Shown here in pieces: positions 46,700 through 56,946 of a stretch of DNA of 64,000 nt. The stretch is from Massospora cicadina (lineage: Eukaryota > Entomophthoromycota > Entomophthoromycetes > Entomophthorales > Entomophthoraceae): contig JAKSZP010000175.1 in NCBI GenBank assembly GCA_022478985.1, forward strand, positions 62,001-126,000, in the 5' to 3' direction. A program made the position numbers and the translations under genes. The first letter of the stretch is position 1; each line of letters begins with the position of its first letter. Below the pieces are notes generated by a model that saw nothing but the letters and a program-made list of their open reading frames with translations, was not told the DNA's origin and did no database searches.

Positions 46700-47147
46700 C
46701 TGAACTTTTGGATAACCACTTCAACTTTTGTAAGTATTTCCCCAAAATTTGGTGATAGTGCTAAGACCTCCTTGAGATGAAAAGTGGAGGTTAATTTGCG
46801 CGCAGTCTCGGGGTAATTTTCCAGATGGACTGCATGGTATAGCCATGCTGAGAGGGCGAATAAGGTTAGACAAGACCTCATCTGCGTCGCTGGCAGTGTC
46901 AATAATGGCTGGCTCCCCTAGAACTTAGCGGAAATACATCTCTTCAGGTATGGTGACCTCATCTACTCCTCCAGTGTTCAAGCGATTGGGGATTTCCACT
47001 TCAGCGGGTAATCCTATGACGAAATAGCCAACCTCATCTGTTCCCCCTCAGAATCATCCCCAGGGGTATTGGCAACACGAGGTATTGGCATAAGTTGTTT
47101 AAATGAGTCAGGCACATGAGATTCGTCAGCCATAGGTGTGCCTCCCC
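46700..47147 (-). pseudogene. Element A gag-protease junction
   Basis: The frame 46696-46902 (LENYPETARKLTSTFHLKEV) leads straight into the protease. 46903-47147 is an acidic, stop-interrupted stretch following the zinc knuckle. No separate function is recognised. Confidence 0.6.
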
Positions 47148-48000
47148 CTATGCCAACATTTCTTTTCCCTGCTCCTGTTCCTCTGCTTCAGCTTTCTTTT
47201 TCCAGCACACAGCCTCCTTGTGTCTGAACTTGTAGCAGTAATTGCACCGAGGGCGTCTAGAACGTTTCACTTTGGGTTTTTGCTCCTCAGGGCCCATTAT
47301 CTGAAGAGGCTCCTTCTTGTCTTCAATAGCCAGGACCCGAGGCTTGAGCTTTGGATCCTCAATGGCTAAAACGTGAGGGCGGGATACTGCTCCGCGAGAA
47401 ATTTCAGGCTTATGGAAGTCAGCGACATCTAGTAACGCCTCATTGATATCTTGAATGGTACGGAAGAAGCATTTAACTGAGGTGATGTGCATCACCAAAA
47501 GAGGGTGAGATGCCACTCCAGTCAAAACAGCGGCTACAGCGTCATCCAAGGTCAACATCTTTGAAGTTAACAACTTATGTGTTTCCATATAGAATTGTTC
47601 TGCAAAGGTGACCACTGACTTCTTTTGGATACTCATACTCATAAAGGCTTGCTTTTTCATGCTTAAAGCCTGTTTTAAGCCAAATGTGTTTATGAGGTTC
47701 TCTTTAACCACGGACCAGGTGCTAAGAGCATCCATATGTGGGACCATCACCTCCTGTGCCATGCGGCCCAAACAGGAAAGAATATGTTTGGCCTTCTGAC
47801 GATCAGTCACCCCTTCCATTGCCGCCTCATAAACGTATAAAAACGAAGCAATGCTGCCCTCGCCGGGGATATACTTATCTCTGAACGTCAGTTTGAATGA
47901 ACTGAAGTCACCCCCAGTAAGGGTATGAATAGCTGGAGCTTTTGTTTCGGGGTTTCAGAGCGATAGTTTAACTGGTCAAAGGTGTTCAAAAGGCGATTGA
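47148..48000 (-). pseudogene. Element A gag, capsid and zinc knuckle
   Basis: The 223-codon frame 47148-47819 reads TDRQKAKHILSCLGRMAQEV and then VVKENLINTFG...FAEQFYMETHKLL, the retrotransposon gag capsid pattern. It ends with a basic stretch and RCNYCYKFRHKEAVCWKK, a complete CCHC knuckle (C-X2-C-X4-H-X4-C). The element L gag (63646-63921) is related (DWQRVKHIHSFLNSTAQEIM). Confidence 0.88.
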
Positions 48001-48322
48001 ACTGGTCTTACATGGCTTCAAGCTGGGTTTTCATTTTGGAGAGGGCTTCTTGGGGCCCAGATTCACATAGTCTTAGTCGAGCTTTGATCCCCAGTTTGTG
48101 AGTTTCAAGATGTTCCACTCGGTTCTCCAAAGCATTGACTTGGAAGTGGAGTTGTGACACCAGCGAGCTTAGGGTTATTTGATTAGCTTCCACGGCTTCC
48201 ACGAGTTTCTTCAGCTCCTCTTTCATTTGTTTACACCCTTCATCGTCAAGAGGGTGTGAGCTTAAGCCTTGTACTCCATCCTTGATCTACTCATACTTCC
48301 GCTCAACCTGTGTTATTTAACT

Positions 48323-48391
<69 letters not shown>

Positions 48392-49332
48392 TCAACAGCA
48401 CAGGGCTTTCCAGCGAAGCTTTTATTACTTTTGCTTCGTTTCACATTCATTCAGGCGATGTGCCAAATATTTGGTATTTTCAAATGAAGCTTTGAGAGCT
48501 AGCTCCTTTTCTAGCTAAACAAACTTGGCTGCAAGGTTGGAGATGGCGCTAGATGGTTCAAGCAGCAGATGGCGTTTGAGCTCGTCAACACGTGAAAAGG
48601 CCTGGGTTAACTGTCACTCCACCACAGCCACATGCTGTTCATATTCAACTTGAGGGGCGGAGACGAGGGCTAAGAGGTCCGGTGCATTTGCTCATTGTGC
48701 TTTTCAAGTTCGTTAGAAAACACCTCCAGCAACAAGCAAGTGCTAGCGGTTGAAGCGTTCAGTTCATCCCTAAAGATCTTCATGGTCTCCTCGACATACT
48801 TTATGATTCCAGTGTCCATTTTAGCAAGTCAATCATGCAGCTGAAAGATGAAGTTGCGATTAGCTTCCACACCATATCTGACTGCTCCAAGGTGTTTGGA
48901 GGTCAGTTGGTACAACTTATCATAGGCTAAATTCAAAGCTGCATGAGTATCTAGGTGTCAATGTAGCTCTTCGTGATGGATGGCTAAGAGATGCATCATA
49001 TGGACCAAGGAGGGTTGAGAAAACTTGCGTACATAGATGGTTAAATTTGTGAGCTGGCTGTAGGTCTCCGGGAGGACACTAGTCTCATAGAGAAACAAGT
49101 GGCGTTTATCTACCAACAACACTTGTTCATGGGACGCGATGTTGCCAGGGTTAAGGATGCCATGGGTAAGGTCTCTCACGGCTTCAGTGGCCGGCCAGGT
49201 GATGCGGCAAGATTCAGATATCAATATGTGCTCAAATTATTCTTCTCCAAACGTCAAAGTGGTAGGGCTGTCCATCCAATCATCATCTTCAACTCCTTCT
49301 CCATTTCGCACCCAGCAGGTGACACTCTCCAT
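48001..49332 (-). pseudogene. Element A gag, N-terminal part
   Basis: The likely start is ATG at 49330-49332 (MESVTCWVRNGEGVEDDDWM), about 35 bases inside the primer-binding site. The frame 48958-49224 continues after an in-frame stop. The frame 48008-48226 (LVEAVEANQITLSSLVSQLH, LENRVEHLETHKLG) is a strong coiled coil. Between them lies a (CT)n microsatellite (48327-48389) that breaks the frame. 48390-48957 is decayed gag. Confidence 0.75.
48327..48389. repeat. (CT)n microsatellite inside element A gag
   Basis: An uninterrupted dinucleotide CT run of 63 bases. Its purity against the mutated surroundings implies recent expansion. The Leu-Ser repeat frame on the plus strand (48269-48487) is produced by the run and is not a gene. 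Confidence 0.97.
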
Positions 49333-49366
49333 TGCTTTAATACTTTATCAAAGTATACAGGGTGAG

Positions 49367-49384
49367 CCCCTGTAGTGAGCATCA
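49367..49384 (-). promoter_or_regulatory. Element A primer-binding site
   Basis: The minus strand reads tgatgctcactacagggg a few bases inside the 5' LTR. It shares its core with sites of elements B, F and G. Confidence 0.7.
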
Positions 49385-49389
49385 GTTTG

Positions 49390-50105
49390 TGGGATCCGCT
49401 GACAGATGCCACAAATATTTCTCAAAATATATAAAACGTACTTTTTTAAAATAAAAAATAAAAGTAATAATAAACGCTTTTTTAAAGTTTTTATCTTTTT
49501 ATTATTTGTGCAGGGCAAGTCAGAAAAAGATCCCTATTTGATACTAGTATTTCATATTTAAACTAGTTTGAATCTTGGGGCCTTGGGAATTTAGAGCTAT
49601 AGTGTTGAAAAGCATAGTCATCCGAATTAGGAAAGATAGGCTTCAGCCTATCAGAATGAGGGAAAATATTCTGGGGCAGAACAAACCCATGAGGTAATGA
49701 TTTAATAAATTGCACCCATTCACCGGTGGGTAAAATCTTCTCACCTTGGGGGACCTTCACCACGCCTAAAAAAAGGGGGGGGTCCCCAATTAGGAAGTGG
49801 TATGGAATGAGACGTGGCTGAGGGGGAACCATGTGATGGATGCCCCAAATTCAGCTGAGGAGTCGGAGCAAATCAACTGTCAGTTTTTACCTTATTAAGC
49901 GGATTTTGATTATAAAACATGCTTTCCCAATGGGTAGGGTTCCACTGAGAATCCGCCAGGGTCTTTTGGCCGATGGTACTCATATCCTCATTAACCATAG
50001 TATGTTAGAAGATCGGACATGTAATTGGCTGATCATAGTAGTGGATTCAGGGGCATTTTTACCTCCAACATTCTTTATGATAGTCAAGAAGGAGAATGCC
50101 CAACA
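49390..50105 (-). repeat. Element A 5' LTR
   Basis: Partner of 42542-43256. The frames 49563-49832 and 49840-50127 lie in it and are not genes. Confidence 0.92.
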
Positions 50106-50920
50106 CTCCCTGCCATGTTGCTTCTGACTCACATCATGAGGACATAGCCTCAATCAAGGACAAACATATTTTTTGACTTTCTGCACTCCTGACCCCAACA
50201 TTATGAAAACCTGCTATGGAATGGAGTAAAATGCATTAATTGTGGGGAACAACTTTACAAAAAATCCTTTGAGTGTGTCCCAGAAAACTTTGTGTATTTC
50301 TGAACTCCAAGACAGCTTAAACCTTAGCTTAACCTGTTAAGAAGGCGTGAAAATTTAAAAGAGATTCTTTTGAGCAAAAATGTCAACATCATAAAGAAAA
50401 GGATTAATGAGGGCTATACTTTATTACAAGGATAAAGCACTATGTTTCAAGAAGATATGGGATACTAGAAGAAAAGAAGCTTTTGAAGATATCACTCAGA
50501 GAAATGAATATTGGATAATAGTAACTATTTAGTATGGTGAAATAATGATGCTTGAAAATATTTCTGATTTAAATAAATAACTGAAGAAATTATCCAAGCT
50601 ATAAAATATTTTCAAGCTAAGGCTAAAGATCAGACATTTGAAATACTTGGAATAGAATAATAAAGAATACTTTTGATATTAATAATAATTTTATTTATGT
50701 ACCCAAAATCAAGTTACATACTTCAATATTGTTTACCACTTTGCTGTTTCTAGAGCAGAAAGGGAGAACAAAGTTAATTGACTGTTTGGACTGAAAAGTG
50801 CCAAATGACAAATCAAACTCATCCAATGAGAATTCACTAATCTATCAAACTGCAAATTGGGAAAAGTCAATAACTAGCCCTCAAAATTGACTATGTTATC
50901 AAACCTTAAGAACCCTGGGG
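50106..50920 (+). other. Interior of possible element J; short Cys-containing peptide
   Basis: Sequence continuing the plus-strand J element past A. Near 50231-50302 one frame reads KCINCGEQLYKKSFECVPEN, a C-X2-C-X10-C arrangement, ended by a stop. The remainder (50310-50920) is AT-rich and I see nothing in it. Confidence 0.3.
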
Positions 50921-51697
50921 AAGCCCCAAGAACAATTAGTACAATGACACTAAAAGCGCCAGACAAAAGCCTGGGACTTACCTTCTCATAAATGGTGACA
51001 AGATTAATAACTTCTCACTGACAAGTCTATCTTTTGTTGGTTCCAACCACTCCCCTCTAAAGATTGGGTCATTTATTGCTCAAATAAACTATCAAGCCTA
51101 CTTGGTTCAGATCTCAGTTTGGGCTAATGCTAGTCCTTACAAATTTTGGCCTGAGAATAATTAAAGTGGCCTAAAATCTAAGACCAAGGACTTAAATGTT
51201 AATTTTAAAAGCTGCACTTATATCAGAAGGACAAACAGTTGTCCCAACCAAAAGGCACCGCCCACTGAGCATTCATTGGAACTGAGGTTTGCCCCTCGAA
51301 GGTTGGTAACAAGGTTGTCAGAAAAGATGAAATCTGCCCTGAAGATTGCACCAAGATGAACTATCATGCTGTCAACCACTTCAAGCTAGTGGTTCTAGCT
51401 ACCTCTGAGTTCAAGTCCTCTGTTGACCTCATATCTCAAGCTCTAACTGATTATGATGTCATCACAGATGTTTTCAGCTTTGAGGATGCCACCTCCCGAG
51501 ACAAAACGCATCAGTCAATTGATAACAAGAATATATTACAAATGCCTCAACAATTAAATTGGGTCAATTTATATCCGCAGGGACCAAGATTAACTCTCCT
51601 TGGACAAGGATTAAGGGGCTCTGTTGGGTTTCTCCCTATTCAAGGTGGAAGCCTTGTACTGAGGAGAAGATCAACAGATACCAATATGCAGGACTGA
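50921..51697 (+). pseudogene. Unidentified plus-strand coding-like stretch (about 250 codons)
   Basis: One frame reads RQKPGTYLLINGDKINNFSL and then FVGSNHSPLKIGSFIAQINY...WANASPYKFWPENN to a stop near 51166. It resumes in the same frame (SGLKSKTKDLNVNFKSCTYI...) to a stop at about 51359. It then appears to shift into the 113-codon frame 51356-51697 (NHFKLVVLATSEFKSSVDLI...LGQGLRGSVGFLPIQGGSLV). The composition looks like a real protein, but I recognise no family. It may be the coding part of element J or a captured host fragment. Confidence 0.4.
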
Positions 51698-52410
51698 ATT
51701 TCCAAGATGCTTAAATGATCTGATAAGCCCCAAATCAAGGTTTGATTTCACATCATTGGTTTAGACTTCAAATTTTAGATATTACTCAAATTACTAAGAA
51801 TTCAGTTAATAAGCATTATGTTTTTATTCTTAATTACTTTACCTAATACCAAACCCTTTTTGAATCCGCCAAATTCATATAACAAAAGACCTTGCCATTC
51901 AAAGATCTCTTGAATCTGCCGTCTCAATCAAGGAAGGCCATGTACGCTGAAAACCTTCCCTTTCCGCCGCACCTTTCAAGAAATCTCATTAACCAACTTT
52001 TCACAATTTTCTACCAAAGTTTATTCCACATAATCCTAATATCTTAATCAGCTGACCTTACAGATGAGACTAGATAATGGTTAAATCACTTATGAATCAA
52101 GAACAATCAATGAATCCCTCTTTGAAATTCTTCAATGATCATGATTCCCCTTTTGTTTTCAACAGTACTATAAATAGTACTGAATTTTAAAGAAATACAG
52201 TTTTAGTGGAATTGATTAGTTATCTTATTATCTAAGTTCTTATTTTTTCCAAAGGCAGAATCTCGTCCAAAGGTGATTACTTAAAGCCCTGTCCTCAGAT
52301 TCTCACACCGCCAGTGATTTCACCCTGGCAGCCTGACAATCTTTTTGCTAGATGACCATCCACTCATACTGTTGTATATTTTAAAAGGATAACTTTAGCT
52401 CAGTATCACT
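51698..52410. other. Non-coding stretch, possibly J LTR remnant and G leader
   Basis: The segment from 51714 (tgataagccccaa) weakly resembles the start of the 41639 repeat. The end, 52340-52410, should be the start of G gag on the minus strand but is unreadable. Confidence 0.3.
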
Positions 52411-52426
52411 ATTGTAGTGAGCATTA
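52411..52426 (-). promoter_or_regulatory. Element G primer-binding site
   Basis: The minus strand reads taatgctcactacaat, matching the A, B and F sites. It lies 11 bases inside the presumed LTR edge at 52438, so the edge or the site has been altered. Confidence 0.5.
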
Positions 52427-52437
52427 CTTACTAAAAA

Positions 52438-52846
52438 TGGGTCGCTGCATAGGTTCACGTGAGTTTCTTTTCTTAAAACAATTGCTTCCTGTATAAAGAA
52501 AGGAGGCGCAATCTGAGCCATAGATAGTTCAGTTAAAACTAACAATTTAAGGTAATTAACTATACTTACTAGTAACAAAGTAAAAGTTATACCTCAAGTA
52601 ATTTTATTCTCCTATTTGTAGATGACTCATGGTAATTTAGTGCTCAGATATTAGAACTATTGGCACTGTTTGCCAAAAAATAACTTAACTTTCATTAATT
52701 GTTACCTCATTTTGTGTCAAGTGCACAGCGATTGCCCCAAAAGTTTGTCATTTTAATCCTATCAGCAACTGATTCCAAAACCTGTTAAAAACATTTATAT
52801 GATTTAACTATTATTTTTGCCATTAATTTATTGACATAATTGCTAA
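52438..52846 (-). repeat. Element G 5' LTR, left of the LINE
   Basis: It aligns with 6777-7048 plus 34885-34995, giving an uninterrupted version of the site where element F inserted. The LINE (52864-58085) is inserted within it or at its edge; sequence after 58103 should contain the remainder. Confidence 0.6.
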
Positions 52847-52863
52847 TTTTTAGCTTTACTTTT

Positions 52864-52910
52864 TATTTAACTGAGGTAAGCCGACCAGGGGATGGACATT
52901 ACCAAATATA
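52864..52910 (-). other. LINE 3' terminal tail, shared with SINEs
   Basis: Over 45 bases the LINE end and the family 1 SINE end (5704-5750) agree at 39. All six differences are transitions. Such shared ends let the LINE reverse transcriptase recognise SINE RNA. Confidence 0.85.
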
Positions 52911-53015
52911 CGTAAAACTAAGGAAATAACTGACAAATATAAAATTGGGCACCCCAGGGTACTCAAGTTACCCCTGTTGCCAGCGGGACTGCCAGGTATG
53001 GGTGAGGTTGGTGCG

Positions 53016-56000
53016 CTACTCTGAGGGGGTTTCCCATGCTATGGAGCAGGTGTGAAGGAAAGGGTCTGTGTGGAGGAACCAGAGTGGGAACCATGATTCT
53101 ATGAGCGCTTTTTGCCTTGGTCTCATATATCCATAAAGCCAGGCTTGGAAGTGCTCCAGTAAGTGGACATGGAATCTGTTAATAATCCCATGAATGGTTG
53201 GGACTGTGCCCTTGAACGCATCTAATGCAATTGTGTGGATTGTCCACATTGCAATGGGTATTATTAGGGAGCGGAGGGTAGATGGGATTGGTGACTCGAT
53301 CTGGAGCGCAAAGATGCTTTTTGATATCAAGAATTCCTGTTCGTTTTGGATCTTAAGCAGGCGTGCGACTTCCTGCCATATAGCTTTGGTTGGGGGCATG
53401 TTTCTAGGCGGTGATGTAGGGATCCCTCCCCTCCACATACTGCACATGTTTTGTGGAGGGAGTTGGAGTGGTCCGCCATCCTATAGGTCCTTCTCAGACA
53501 GCGCCAGGCTTTGCTCTTATCCTCGGCTGTAGGAGTGGGTGGTGAGTCATTTTCCACACTGCCTTCTGTGTGGTTAAATCATAGGGAATGTCCAACATAT
53601 CTAGGTATTCTATCCTAGCTATGTTTGGGGTTGTTGTGAGCATATCTCTTTGGGGTGGTTTTCTGGGTTTCTTAACTTGAATTGGGGGCTAGGTCATCCT
53701 CTTCCCTGTATAGTACCCATGTTCTCTATGGTCCAACCCATATGGCGGATAGTTTGGAGGATATGTTTGAAGTGAGGGGAGGTTCCATGCGGACCCGTTG
53801 CAGTAGGGTGCTTGGCAAGGTATGAAAGTAGTCTGGGTGGACTATGTGGGTTAGTTAATTTGAGCGCCTGTGCAAAGTTAGTCCTTGCTGCTCTGGACCA
53901 ATGTTGTTGCAGGAGGTCTGGAGCAAGGACTTACTTTATCCAGGTACCTAGGATGTTATTGGCGTGGCTCTCGAGATCTATTAGTCCCATGCCTCCACTT
54001 GAGCGTGGGCCAAATAGTGTTTCCATTCGTATAGGAGGGTGAGAGCTGGGCCACAGCCAGCCCTGGATAAGCGCGCGGATTGAAGTTATAAAGGTAGGTG
54101 AGAAGTCAATCGCGTGGGCCAGGTAACATAGTATTGGGAGGATGAGCGAGTTAGCAACTTTAACTCGTCCTGTTAATCCTGGGGTCCTTCCCTTGAGGGA
54201 GGCGACGCGTTTGGATACCCGTTATAACAGGTTACTTTCCATTGTCTCGTTAGCATATCCCCCTGTTTCCAGCCATATCCCAAGGTGGCGGACAGGAGTG
54301 GTGGTGGGAGGTGTTACAAAGGGTAAAATGATTGGGTTTTTTCTTCGTGTGTTGGTTTGAGGTTCTGATGTTATGGCCCAGTTGTTTTTATATTTGCCTA
54401 AGAGGATGATTTCTGTCTTTCTTTTGTTGAGCGATGCATTGCTCACCTTGGAGTATTCCTCTAGAGTGTGTTCCAGCTGTCGATCATCTTCATTGTTTGC
54501 TATACCTGCTACGCAGTCATCCGCAAAGGCCAGTATCTTGACTGTTGGTTGTCCTTGTGCGATTATCCCCATGAGACGTGAGTCAGTTACTCAAAGGAGT
54601 GGGTCAAAGCTGAAATTGTATAGCAGTGGGCTGAGGGGATCACCTTGTTTGAGCCCTCTGTGTGGTTTAAGCCTGTTTGTTAGGAATCCAGGGCCGCATA
54701 CAGCCATGGTTGCAGATTCTGTTAGGAGCATCGTCCATTTACAAATCCTGGTGGGAGTTTGAAGGCATGTAAACATTCTTTTAGGTAAGGCCAGCTAACA
54801 CGGTCATACGCCTTTTCCTGATCCAAGAAGACCAGGGCACCAGTTGCTTTGGATTGGCATATGTTTGCAACAGGGTAAATGTTGTTCCAGATTGAATGCC
54901 CTGGTATAAACCCAAACTGGTTGGGTGACAGTATGTCAGAGGCAATTGCGCCTAATTTGGCTGCTAAATTTTTTGTTAGAATTTTTGTGTCAGTGTTGGA
55001 GAGTGCAATTGGGTGCCAGTTGGCCAGGTCCAACTTGTCACCCTTTTTATACAAGGTTATAACGTAGAATTCATGGCCTCCTGGTAATAGGCGTGTTTTC
55101 AACAGGCACTGGTTCATAGACGCCAATAGGAGGGGGGCGATTTGTTGAAAATATTTTTTGTAAAATTCGTAGGGTTTCCCATCAGGCCCTGGGCATTTCC
55201 TACGTGGTGCACCGCGAATTGTCTCCCAAAGCTCCTCCCATGTAATTAGGGATAGTATGTTGTAATTTGGTGGTGTACTTTGTATCTCAGCAGTTTGTAT
55301 ATATTCTTTAATTTTTTGTGAATCTGTTGGCATTTCGCAATATAATTTGGTGTAATAGTGGTGTACTTCCGCCTTGACCTCCTCAGGGTCAGTTGCCACG
55401 GTGCCGTTGGTCTTGCTGACCTGTGTGCATGTGGGCTGGTTTCCGTAGGAGTGGAATTGGTGGAAAAAGTATGTCAAATAGGTTTTGCCTTCCTTTATGA
55501 ACTTACCTTTGTTTGATACTTTGATTCTGTGTTGGTGTTCAAAGATGAGATTATTAAGTTGGGCAGATATTTCTGCCCATTTGCATCCCCAGTTGGGACT
55601 ATAGCCTGATCTCAGAGTATTTATCTCCAGGTGGTCTAGTTCCACAAAGGTACACTTGATTGTGGCCGTGTCCGCGGTGTACTTATGTGATGCAATATGT
55701 CAGGTTTTGTTGATTAAATCCTTTTTGAAATTTTCCCATGTTCCGATGGGATCCAAAGTGAATGGGGCTGTGAATTCTGGGTTTGTAGCCTTGTTTTTGA
55801 CCCAGTCAGATATCTTGTGAAATTTTATATTTTCTAGGTGAAGCTTTCTCCAAGGCGACACATGTGTGTGGGATTGGGTTGGCGCTAACTGCACTGTAAC
55901 CAATTGGTGGTCAGAAAAAATGATCTTTTTTGTTGTAAATTTAGAGATTCTTGAGCGGTGGGATTGTGGGACAAGGATGTGGTCAATGCGACTCATTGAT

Positions 56001-56560
56001 ATGAGCGCTCCCTCGCATATGTTGGGCCATGTCATATGGGGAAGGAGTGGTGAACTGGGGGGAGAGCATCCTGTAATCCAAGAGATGCCTTCATTGTGCG
56101 GAATTCAATGTGTCCAGGTGAGTTTCCCTGGGATTAGGCCATCGATCTGTATCAGGGTTATCCCAGCAGTTGAAACCTCCTAAATGGTATCTGGTGGGAG
56201 GGTGAGAGTAGGAATGTTTTCAAAAATTGTTTCCTCTTGGTTGCAGTGCACGGTGCATATACACATGCTATGAAATTATTTCCTTTTGGCATGTGATTGT
56301 TGCTACCATGACTCAACCGTGTAAGTGTGATGACGAATTTGTAATTTTAAATTTTTTGTTGTTTCAGACAATCACCCCACAGTGAGACATCCATACTGAT
56401 TGTGATGGTGCGACCCTGGTTGACCAGGATCCTTCTTCCCCTTGTATACAGTGGGTTTCTTGGATGGCCAAGATGTCTACAAGAGGTTTTCACAGGAATT
56501 CCAGCTTTTTAGCTTGGGATGTATGAGCCCTGGCTCCCACAATGTTTAGCATCCCTATTG
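53016..56560 (-). pseudogene. LINE ORF2: endonuclease, reverse transcriptase, C-terminal zinc motif
   Basis: The endonuclease start near 56.55-56.45 kb reads MLNIVGARAHTSQAKKLEFL and, after a stop, VDILAIQETH (catalytic Glu). Its end (55700-56035) reads SRIDHILVPQSHRSRISKFT and IIFSDHQLVTVQL (SDH motif). The RT occupies 55645-54222: CPGPDGKPYEFYKKYF, LANWHPIALSNTDTKIL, GALVFLDQEKAYDRVSW, GLKQGDPLSPLLYN, and AFADDCVAGI with both Asp intact (54516-54521), then HLGIWLE. The C terminus (53327-53557) has TCAVCGGEGSLHHRLETC, a CCHC-like motif, and the protein runs to 53016. The enzyme would nick the target and prime cDNA synthesis there. Stops and frameshifts split it into four or more pieces. Confidence 0.92.
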
Positions 56561-56946
56561 ACACTGAGGTGCCCGCAGCGCCTCAGGAGTGGTTGGGAGG
56601 GCCTCTGGCCCTATCCCACCGCGGCTCATTTTGGCCATGCTCTGCATCTGTACTCCAACTCTTTCACTGCCATTGTTGGTTCCCTAGATCTGACCCAATG
56701 ATTCATGGTAATTGCAGTTTTTTTCATTTGCATCAACCTTTCCTGCACAGGTCTCATGTTGATTTGATGCGGATTGTTGATTAATTCTATATTTTTGAGG
56801 TTTGACTTTGGTGAATTGTGCACTGCTTTTTCGCCCAAATTGCGGTTGCATTGTTCCTCAGTATGTGCATGACTGATGTTGCTTTGTGACTCAGTCAGGT
56901 TACTGTGAAAATTTTTGACCTGGACATATTGTTCTGATTGGTTGGC

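Larger units (their letters stand above)
42542..50105 (-). mobile_element. Element A: near-complete Ty3/gypsy LTR retrotransposon
   Basis: 7564 bp from TG to CA. LTRs of about 715 bp (42542-43256, 49390-50105), polypurine tract 43257-43267, primer-binding site 49367-49384. A six-base flank match, ctccct (42535-42540 and 50106-50111), fits a target duplication with one base of edge uncertainty. Gag, protease, RT, RNase H and integrase are all recognisable, and the main catalytic motifs (DTG, YLDD, first two integrase Asp) survive. Stops and frameshifts in gag, RT and integrase make this copy inactive. Confidence 0.92.

Noticed and set aside
46567..46755. Plus-strand frame
   Set aside because: Shadow of the element A protease on the minus strand.
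48269..48487. Leu-Ser repeat protein on the plus strand
   Set aside because: Created entirely by the CT microsatellite.
53194..53532. Plus-strand 112-codon frame
   Set aside because: Opposite-strand shadow of LINE ORF2, as are 53812-54042, 54142-54360, 54373-54762, 54879-55067 and 55866-56183.
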